Shown here one piece after another: positions 51,966 through 58,074 of a DNA stretch of 58,074 bases. The stretch spans positions 1 through 58,074 of the forward strand of contig JAFIGX010000021.1 of the NCBI GenBank assembly GCA_017849455.1, written 5' to 3'. A program made the translations under genes and the position numbers. How positions within the stretch are numbered: the first letter of the stretch is position 1; each line of letters begins with the position of its first letter. This stretch comes from Pseudobacter sp. (GTDB taxonomy: Bacteria > Bacteroidota > Bacteroidia > Chitinophagales > Chitinophagaceae). The notes below the pieces were generated by a model. That model was given only the letters and a program-made list of their open reading frames with translations, did not search any database and was not told where the DNA came from.

Positions 51966-52583
51966 TTATTCGTTTTCTACCTGGAATGCCCCGGCGCCTT
52001 GCCGCAGTACCACCGGTTCATCGCCTGTACAATCCACGATGGTGGAAGGGACAGTGCCGCCAATGCCGCCATCCACCACGAGATCCACCAGGTTGCCGAA
52101 TTTGTGGTACATCAGTTCCGGGTCGGTATATTCTTCTACCATCTCGCCGGGAAGAGAGGCGCTGAGGATGGGATGGCCCAGCTCTTTGATGATCGACCTG
52201 GCGATCAGGTTATCGGGTATGCGTAAACCGATCGTATCTTTTTTACTTTTGAGGATCCTGGGCACTTCCTTGCTGGCGGGTAATATGAAGGTATAGGGAC
52301 CGGGCAGGTAACTTTTCAGCAAACGGTAGAGCGGAGTGGAAATACTTTTGGTGTACCGGCTCAGGTCGCTCAGGTCATAACAGATAAAAGACAATTGGGC
52401 TTTCTGCGGGTCGATATTCTTGATGCGTGCGATCCGTTCCACCGCCTTGTGTTGAAATATATCGCACCCCAGACCATAGATCGTATCTGTAGGATAAATG
52501 ATGACCCCTCCTTTCGACAAGGATGAAACAATGGTGCGGATATTGCGGGGCTGTGGATTTTCCGGATGTAGATGCAGTAACAT
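51966..52583 (-). CDS. L-threonylcarbamoyladenylate synthase-like protein (Sua5/YciO/YrdC)
   Basis: A 205-residue protein of the YrdC-domain family, which uses threonine, bicarbonate and ATP to make threonylcarbamoyl-AMP for t6A37 of tRNA. The N-terminal IIYPTDTIYGLGCD is the core motif, LSRYTKSISTPLYRLLKSYLPGPYTFIL follows, and the ILKSKKDTIGLRIPD segment is the ATP-site region. The C-terminal SUA5 domain is missing, as in YciO/YrdC. Several YrdC paralogues often exist in a genome, so this may be YciO rather than the main enzyme. Confidence 0.9.
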   Translation of the reverse strand: MLLHLHPENPQPRNIRTIVSSLSKGGVIIYPTDTIYGLGCDIFQHKAVERIARIKNIDPQKAQLSFICYDLSDLSRYTKSISTPLYRLLKSYLPGPYTFILPASKEVPRILKSKKDTIGLRIPDNLIARSIIKELGHPILSASLPGEMVEEYTDPELMYHKFGNLVDLVVDGGIGGTVPSTIVDCTGDEPVVLRQGAGAFQVENE

Positions 52584-52740
52584 CTTGTGAAATTAAAGTG
52601 TAAAATTGGCAAGTTCCTGTTTAAATACCAACCATTTTAGCAGTTGATCGTTATGGGAGCTTGCAACAATGGGGCCTGTGAAATTGTCAGGTCGTTGACA
52701 TATTCGGCCCTGTCTTGTGCTCCGAACATGAATTTAATAT

Positions 52741-52748
52741 TAAATTTG
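52741..52748 (+). promoter_or_regulatory. Probable -7 element for the cupin-like gene
   Basis: TAAATTTG, an exact TAnnTTTG, with a TTG at 52715-52717 upstream (23-nt spacing). Transcription at about 52755 would leave a leader of about 11 nt before the ATG at 52766. Confidence 0.45.
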
Positions 52749-52765
52749 CGCAAAATTTCCTTACC

Positions 52766-53656
52766 ATGCGTTTACAGCCTGTTGACAGAGTAGATACTAT
52801 CAGCGGAGAAGAATTTCAGCAGCGTTACTACAAACCCATGAAGCCGGTCGTGATCAGCAACCTGGCAAAGGATTGGCCTGCTTATCATAAATGGGACTGG
52901 CAATATTTCAAGCAGATCGTGGGCGATAAGAGGGTCGGACTGTACAACAATGTAAAAAGCGATGCGTATACGCCGATCAATACGGCCGATGATTATAAAA
53001 CTTTTGGTGAATATATCGACATGATCAGCCAGGGGCCTGCCGGCTGGCGCATCTTCCTGTTCAATATCTTCGATCATGCCCCGCAGCTCACCGAAGATTT
53101 TGCCTGGCCTGAACACCTGATGAAAGGGTTCGTGAAGAAATACCCGATGCTCTTCACGGGTGGGGCTACCAGTATTACGCACATGCACTTCGATATCGAT
53201 CTTTCCCATATCATACATACGCAATTTGCCGGTCGTAAAAAAGTATTGCTCTTCCCTTATGAAGAACAGCATAAATTATACCGCAAGCCTTTTGAGGTAC
53301 TGAGCCTGGCCGATTTCTCGAATTACTATAAAGGAACAGGCAAACCTGATTATGACCAATTCCCTGCATTGAAGCTGGCCAATGGATATGAAGTAGTGCT
53401 CGATCATGGAGATACTTTGTTCATGCCGGCGGGGTACTGGCATCACATGGAATACCTCGACAGTGGCTTTGCCATGAGCCTGAGAGCCTTGCAGGGTTCC
53501 GTGACCGGCAAACTGAAAGGGGCCTGGAACCTTTTCGGTATGCGCAGCATCGATACCCTCATGAAAAAGACTGCTCCCAAATGGTGGTATGATTATAAAA
53601 AGGAAAAAGTATTCAGGGCCGCCGAAAAAGAGTTGAACCCGGTCACCAGCCGGTAA
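52766..53656 (+). CDS. Cupin-like (JmjC-type) domain protein
   Basis: A 296-residue protein of the cupin_8/JmjC class of Fe(II)/2-oxoglutarate enzymes. The metal site reads THMHFDIDLSHIIHTQFAGRKKVLLFP: the HxD pair plus, later, the third ligand His in DTLFMPAGYWHHMEY. FEEFQQRYYKP-like and PVVISNLAKDWPAYHKWDWQYF sequences are the family N-terminus. Related bacterial proteins hydroxylate proteins or small molecules. ATG at 52766 is used (MRLQPVDRV) because the longer frame runs through the promoter. It stands alone, 109 nt before the 780-nt gene-poor region's terminator side. Confidence 0.88.
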   Translation: MRLQPVDRVDTISGEEFQQRYYKPMKPVVISNLAKDWPAYHKWDWQYFKQIVGDKRVGLYNNVKSDAYTPINTADDYKTFGEYIDMISQGPAGWRIFLFNIFDHAPQLTEDFAWPEHLMKGFVKKYPMLFTGGATSITHMHFDIDLSHIIHTQFAGRKKVLLFPYEEQHKLYRKPFEVLSLADFSNYYKGTGKPDYDQFPALKLANGYEVVLDHGDTLFMPAGYWHHMEYLDSGFAMSLRALQGSVTGKLKGAWNLFGMRSIDTLMKKTAPKWWYDYKKEKVFRAAEKELNPVTSR

Positions 53657-54221
53657 ACCGGTCGATTTATCCTGCGAAAGGGACGAAATCGGCTGCCAGG
53701 CAAAAATACTTGAAGAAATTATTGATTTTTAAGAAAACACTCTTTACTTTTACCCTGCTTATGCGCTGAACCATTACCCTCACCGACGAAGCACCCCTAC
53801 AATCCAATCTCCTCATCTCCAACCATCCAATCTCCGGGAACACAAAGAAATCTGATCCGAGACTGAGAATCCATATTAGTCTGTTGACGCGTATCCACAC
53901 CCATGTAAATAGTTTACATTACCTCTGTTTATTGTACCACGACCTTATTTATTGATGGTCACTGAAAGGAACGTACCACTCAGTCACCAGAACCAACTGC
54001 TTATATTGAAGTATCTGCAGTCATTCTTTAACGAAGAAACCCGACGACCTGCTTCCGTATGAAGAACGTAGTTTGTCAAGATGCCGTACCGGCAAGGCTT
54101 TCATGCCCTCTTTCTTCCGTTGAAAGGATCCAATACACTTAATGGGAACAGGGACCTGTACTCAGTACATTCAAAATATTGCTGAACTTCTTTCTTTTTG
54201 TGGTTTCAGAGGTAAGCACAT

Positions 54222-54251
54222 GCCGGCGATTTCCATCGCTGGCTTTTTTTT
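54222..54251 (+). terminator. Strong intrinsic terminator with no obvious gene
   Basis: GCCGGCGAT-TTCC-ATCGCTGGC is a 9-bp stem with one G-U pair and a tetraloop, followed by eight T. It is the classic form, on the plus strand, 565 nt from the cupin-like gene's stop. Confidence 0.88.
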
Positions 54252-54257
54252 GTGTCT

Positions 54258-54303
54258 GTCTGAACTGGGATGAGTGAGGTGAATGGGATTTATGGGATGG
54301 ATG
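54258..54303 (+). repeat. Diverged third copy of the 46-bp repeat
   Basis: The sequence from GTCTGAACTGGGATG to GGGATGGATG matches the arm at 17273-17318 at 36 of 46 positions, with the same ends. It begins 6 nt after the T-tract of the terminator, comparable to the first copy, which begins just after a stop codon. Confidence 0.7.
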
Positions 54304-54380
54304 CCGGACACAAATATGGGGTGATTTTACACAGTTATACGCCAAAACAGCACAGTTACTAAATAGGAGGAAGGGACTCA

Positions 54381-54409
54381 TTGGTGTTATTAGGATAATG
54401 GTACATTTG
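54381..54409 (+). promoter_or_regulatory. Promoter of the second RHS-associated gene
   Basis: TTG at 54381-54383, an 18-nt spacer, then TACATTTG at 54402-54409 (exact TAnnTTTG). The start of transcription would be about 54416, 25 nt before the ATG. Confidence 0.6.
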
Positions 54410-54440
54410 ATAATAGAACCCTATAACCATTGCCTTTCTC

Positions 54441-57400
54441 ATGAAATGCGTCAAAAAGCTTCTCATCGCTTGCGGATTGGCGGGGCTCTACGCCGGATCA
54501 CTTTATGGACAAGGAAACCCTTATAAGGAAGTGAGCATTGCTTCTCCCACAGCCGCTTCCCTTGGCAAGTATGCGGACATACCGATAAACTACCATACAG
54601 GCATTCCTCAGATCAGTATTCCCATTTATACAGTGAAAGAGGGGCCGTTAAGTTTACCGATCAACTTGAATTATCATGCTTCCGGCTTGAAAGTGATGGA
54701 ACCAGCCAGTTGGGTAGGCGCCGGCTGGTCATTGGAAGCTGGTGGTGTGATCACCAGGACGGTGCAGGGGGCACCTGATGAAAAAGGAACGAGTACGGTA
54801 AGCCCTCACACACATGGATACTTCAGTGATTTTGGTTATAGTAACTACTATTTTTTTCAGGACAATACCACCCAGTGCCAGGGGGGCTATAATTCCTACG
54901 CAAGTGAGATCCTGCGAGGCATCAGAGACGGCGAACCAGACCTTTTCTTTTTCAATTTCTGTGGTTATTCCGGGAAATTTTATTTCCGGGATGACAGAAC
55001 GACTGTGTTGGTTCCGGAACAGGATATGAAAATCGAATATGATTATAGCGGCAGTGGAAGTATCGGTGGATTTATTCTGACAACACCTGAAGGCACCAGG
55101 TATTATTTTGGAAGAACGCCCAGTACCACAGATACTGACCCGATTGAAAAAACGAATCCATATACGGACCAATCCGGGCAATCATCGGGACAGGCTATTT
55201 CAAGCTGGTATCTGAACAAAATTGTATCGGCAGATGGTGTTTTCAGCATCAGTCTCAGCTATGAACCAGAGAATTATGGTTATTATACGATCTCCATGTT
55301 TCCCTTATTATACAGTGATAATACCAGTTATGAATACCGTCTTCTAAAAAATATCATCAATGGAGTGCGATTGTCGCAAATCTCATTTTCCAATGGAACA
55401 GTATCTTTCCTGCCGGGATCGATACGTACAGACCTGAATAGTGCAGGGGGCGAGCTGACGGATGCTCCTAACACAGAAGCGAAATGTCTGGCTGGTATTC
55501 AGCTATCCGGAAGTGATGGCGTTTGTAAAAAATATGAGTTTACTTATAGTTATTTCGAGGATAATACTACTTCACTGAAAGGCTACCTGGCAACAGCGTA
55601 TAGCATTATTCAATCGGACCGCAAACGGTTAAAACTTGAAAAGTTGCAGGAAAAGACCTGTAATGGCACTATATCCATACCCGCTCATGTTTTTGAATAT
55701 TATAATGAACTGGTACCGCGCAGATTGACTTTTGCCCAGGATCATTGGGGCTTTTACAATGGCGCTGTAACGAATCAGAAATTGATACCTACCTATACTG
55801 TCGACAAATTTAACGTGGTAGAAGGGGCCAACCGTGATCCCAAATGGCCCGAGATGCGTGGCGGTGCATTGAAAAAAATCATATATCCTACAGGTGGATC
55901 TGCAGAGTTTGAGTTTGAGCCACATACCACCTGGATCAGTACAAACAAATATAAAGAAGTGGGAGTAACCGGGGCCAGCATGGGGTATGATGGAAATACT
56001 GCACCAGTAACCTGGACCAAAACCCTGTCTGGAAATTATCATAGATTTAGCTTGTCCAATTCATCAGCCGGAGGGTCTGCAGGGCTTACCATTAAAAATC
56101 TCACTACCGCTGCCACCACAGGTTTGAATGCGCTTCCCGGCGAAACCAGGCAAACGGTATTGAATCTGGGCGCAGGCAACTATCAGTTTACGTTGAACAA
56201 AACTAATTCTTCAACTGGTAATGGTGCATCGGCCGATGTTTCAGAACAGGTGTCTTATCCGTATACAAAAAATGATACGATCGGCGGCCTTCGAATCAAA
56301 ACCATTATTCGTCATAATGCGATGGGTTCATCCGGCGATACCGTTACTTCTTTTACTTATAGTGCCAATGGCGTATCTACAGGGATATTATACAGTCGAC
56401 CTACCTATGTACAGATCTATCGCAATGAAGGATATAAATTATATGGCTATGCCGATGGCTCCCAGTGTAGCACGAATGGTTGTGATGGTTGCGATAACTC
56501 TGTTATCAAACCGTATTACAAATCGCCATGTACCGGCCGACCTATGGAAACCACACAGGGCAGCCATATCGGATATAATGAAGTAACAGTGACCCAGGCT
56601 GGCAATGGGCATAGCGTTTACAGGTATTATGGCTCCAATTGGTGGGATAATAATCATGATGATGTAGCATATCGAAATGTAGATCCTGGTATTTGTGATC
56701 CTGCCATTCCTAATTTTCCTGCTGCTCCCTTGCCGCATGAATTTATGCGGGGTGAACTAAAATATGAAGGCCATTTTAATGAAAGTGGCCAATTGCTCAA
56801 GAATGTATGGTATTATCCTGTTTTCCTGGAAAACCCGGTCACTACTCCGGGTCTTATAATTGCCAGCGCCGGTGGACATGGATCATACCCCACTTATTAT
56901 GAATTGAAAACCGGGCGTAAAACGCAGGTTAAAACAGAAACGACAACCTTGGTTCCGGGAATAGGAAATGTCACTGAATATGCACAGTCCTTTTTTGAAA
57001 GTCCGTACCATCATCAGCCTACCAGGAAACTGGCCGTCGATTCATGGGGAGATACGTTGAAAACCCTCATTAAATATGCTGCTGATTTCAGGGTTACCAA
57101 TTGCGATACGATTTCTGACTGTTTCAGCCAATACACTACGGCTATTGCTAATTACACGACACAGTTTTATTCCGCGGTTGGTGCCTGCGCCAATGGAGAT
57201 GGTTGTTGCAAGTTCGCGGCCTATAATGTCTGGATGGCCCGCAAGGGAGAAGCAAGGAATGCCTATATCAACTGCCGGAGGACGAATTTCACAAATTCCA
57301 CGAACGCGTATGGAACCTGTATGACGAATGCGAAGACTGCAGCAGGCGCCGAGTTAAAGCCGGTCCTGGAGTTGAGGGATGTATTTAATAATGCGCCCAT

Positions 57401-58074
57401 TGAAATATCGGACTGGAAAGCAGATAAGTTACTGGGAGCTTCGTTCTCTAAATATGATTATTCTACCAATCCGGCCACCAAAGTGTACCCGGTCAAGCTA
57501 CAGAAGATAAACCTCGCAACGCCTGCAACGGTCTTTTCCCCGGTTACCAATTCCGCAACTGCATTAAGCAAGGATAGCCGGTATGAGGATGAATCTTCTG
57601 CAAGATTTATCAATGGTAATATCGTGGAGATAACACCGAAAGAGGGTGTGCCTACTTCCTATATATGGGGTTATAACAATAACCTCCCTATTGTAAAAGC
57701 AATGGGGGTTGATTATGCTACTTTAAAAACTGCCTATGATGCTGTAAGTGGGAATCTGTCACAAATTCGTAATCAGTCATCCCTGGCGGGGAAGCCTCTT
57801 TCAACGTACACTTATAATCCGTTGGCGGGTATGGTTAGTGAGACAGGAGCTACCAACCGTACTACCTATTATGAATATGATGGCTTGTTGCGTCTTCAAA
57901 GAATTCGGGACCACGATAATAATATCGTGAAGCAATTCGACTACCAATACCAGGCGCCATCCCATGGCCATCCTATCTGGGTTACCACCGGGAATACCAG
58001 GTGTAAACCATGTGCTGGCAAGAGCAATTACACGAGCAATATACTCCAACAGGAAGAAAAAGACACCAACCCCC
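54441..58074 (+). CDS. SpvB/RHS-type exported protein, 3' end outside the window
   Basis: An ORF that stays open from the ATG at 54441 to the window end (1211 codons), so it is partial. Residues 1-25 form a signal peptide (LLIACGLAGLYAGSLYG, cleaved before QGNPYK). The following SPTAASLGKYADIPINYHTGIPQISIPIYTV and VGAGWSLEAGGVITR match the N-terminal part of SpvB/TcdB-like and RHS-leader proteins of Bacteroidota, written here by memory of the family. Cys-rich stretches (CSTNGCDGCDNS, GCCKFAAYN) and a YD-like pattern (YYEYDGLLRLQRIRDHDNN) come later. In such loci a gene like this usually precedes the DUF6443 RHS toxin gene, so a partner is expected just past the window end. Confidence 0.85.
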   Translation, partial: MKCVKKLLIACGLAGLYAGSLYGQGNPYKEVSIASPTAASLGKYADIPINYHTGIPQISIPIYTVKEGPLSLPINLNYHASGLKVMEPASWVGAGWSLEAGGVITRTVQGAPDEKGTSTVSPHTHGYFSDFGYSNYYFFQDNTTQCQGGYNSYASEILRGIRDGEPDLFFFNFCGYSGKFYFRDDRTTVLVPEQDMKIEYDYSGSGSIGGFILTTPEGTRYYFGRTPSTTDTDPIEKTNPYTDQSGQSSGQAISSWYLNKIVSADGVFSISLSYEPENYGYYTISMFPLLYSDNTSYEYRLLKNIINGVRLSQISFSNGTVSFLPGSIRTDLNSAGGELTDAPNTEAKCLAGIQLSGSDGVCKKYEFTYSYFEDNTTSLKGYLATAYSIIQSDRKRLKLEKLQEKTCNGTISIPAHVFEYYNELVPRRLTFAQDHWGFYNGAVTNQKLIPTYTVDKFNVVEGANRDPKWPEMRGGALKKIIYPTGGSAEFEFEPHTTWISTNKYKEVGVTGASMGYDGNTAPVTWTKTLSGNYHRFSLSNSSAGGSAGLTIKNLTTAATTGLNALPGETRQTVLNLGAGNYQFTLNKTNSSTGNGASADVSEQVSYPYTKNDTIGGLRIKTIIRHNAMGSSGDTVTSFTYSANGVSTGILYSRPTYVQIYRNEGYKLYGYADGSQCSTNGCDGCDNSVIKPYYKSPCTGRPMETTQGSHIGYNEVTVTQAGNGHSVYRYYGSNWWDNNHDDVAYRNVDPGICDPAIPNFPAAPLPHEFMRGELKYEGHFNESGQLLKNVWYYPVFLENPVTTPGLIIASAGGHGSYPTYYELKTGRKTQVKTETTTLVPGIGNVTEYAQSFFESPYHHQPTRKLAVDSWGDTLKTLIKYAADFRVTNCDTISDCFSQYTTAIANYTTQFYSAVGACANGDGCCKFAAYNVWMARKGEARNAYINCRRTNFTNSTNAYGTCMTNAKTAAGAELKPVLELRDVFNNAPIEISDWKADKLLGASFSKYDYSTNPATKVYPVKLQKINLATPATVFSPVTNSATALSKDSRYEDESSARFINGNIVEITPKEGVPTSYIWGYNNNLPIVKAMGVDYATLKTAYDAVSGNLSQIRNQSSLAGKPLSTYTYNPLAGMVSETGATNRTTYYEYDGLLRLQRIRDHDNNIVKQFDYQYQAPSHGHPIWVTTGNTRCKPCAGKSNYTSNILQQEEKDTNP

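Larger units (their letters stand above)
53657..54401. other. Gene-poor region before the second RHS locus
   Basis: About 745 nt without a protein-like reading frame on either strand. It holds a strong plus-strand terminator (54222-54251) about 565 nt after the last stop, a copy of the 46-bp repeat (54258-54303), a C-rich stretch with repeated CCAATCTCC-type words (53801-53838), and, at its right end, the promoter of the RHS gene. The distance of the terminator from any gene suggests an unrecognised short transcript, or a remnant of a lost gene. Confidence 0.5.

Overview
This window is a chromosomal stretch of a Bacteroidota bacterium, most likely a member of the Chitinophagaceae (Chitinophaga/Niastella-like). 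Signs in the sequence are: Bacteroidota-type promoters (TTG, then TAnnTTTG) with no clear Shine-Dalgarno sites, a type IX secretion C-terminal sorting domain, DUF6443-type RHS proteins, a DUF5522 protein, lipoprotein LptC, and a set of housekeeping genes in arrangements typical of that phylum. No phage, transposase, integrase or CRISPR array was seen.

Layout. 1-5.4 kb: the end of an RHS/polymorphic-toxin locus. A 1465-residue RHS protein carries a variable C-terminal module that looks like an ADP-ribosyltransferase-type toxin. A 99-residue protein follows it directly and looks like a free-standing copy of EF-Tu domain 3, then a small membrane protein. 5.5-9.2 kb: an outer-membrane barrel, a YiaK-type dehydrogenase, an alkyltransferase-like protein, a DUF5522 protein and TrmB, followed by an intergenic region with a 31-bp inverted repeat and a tRNA-like RNA of about 169 nt. 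9.3-15 kb: an Lrp regulator, a lipoprotein, an OppC-like permease, a glycosyltransferase, an alpha/beta hydrolase and a T9SS-exported SGNH hydrolase. 15-22.4 kb: a MarR/acyl-CoA dehydrogenase pair with a readable promoter and operator, a cell-wall amidase, and the oxidative pentose phosphate genes gnd-zwf-pgl on the minus strand.

22.5-38.5 kb: an RRM RNA-binding protein with a long leader, a Tet-like MFS exporter, an S9 peptidase, an AhpD-like protein, an aldo/keto reductase, a coaX-OMP-lptC cluster, a Lon N-terminal-domain protein, two family-2 glycosyltransferases, MeaB, a large zinc metalloprotease and small envelope proteins. 38.6-53.7 kb: TypA, a membrane-anchored hydrolase, FabH, polyphosphate kinase, a diacylglycerol-kinase-like lipid kinase, a membrane-fused patatin, heme A synthase, a TauE-like exporter, RNase HII, a GNAT acetyltransferase, a Sua5/YrdC protein and a cupin/JmjC-like protein. 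53.7-54.4 kb is a gene-poor region with a strong terminator and a repeat copy. From 54.4 kb to the window end there is a second, incomplete RHS-associated gene of the SpvB-like type.

The window is thus a conserved housekeeping and envelope segment bounded on both sides by RHS loci. The most unusual items are the toxin/EF-Tu-domain-3 pair, the tRNA-like RNA with a 98-nt insertion in its variable region, and four intergenic regions holding long head-to-head repeat pairs, one of which runs into the signal-peptide codons of the amidase.
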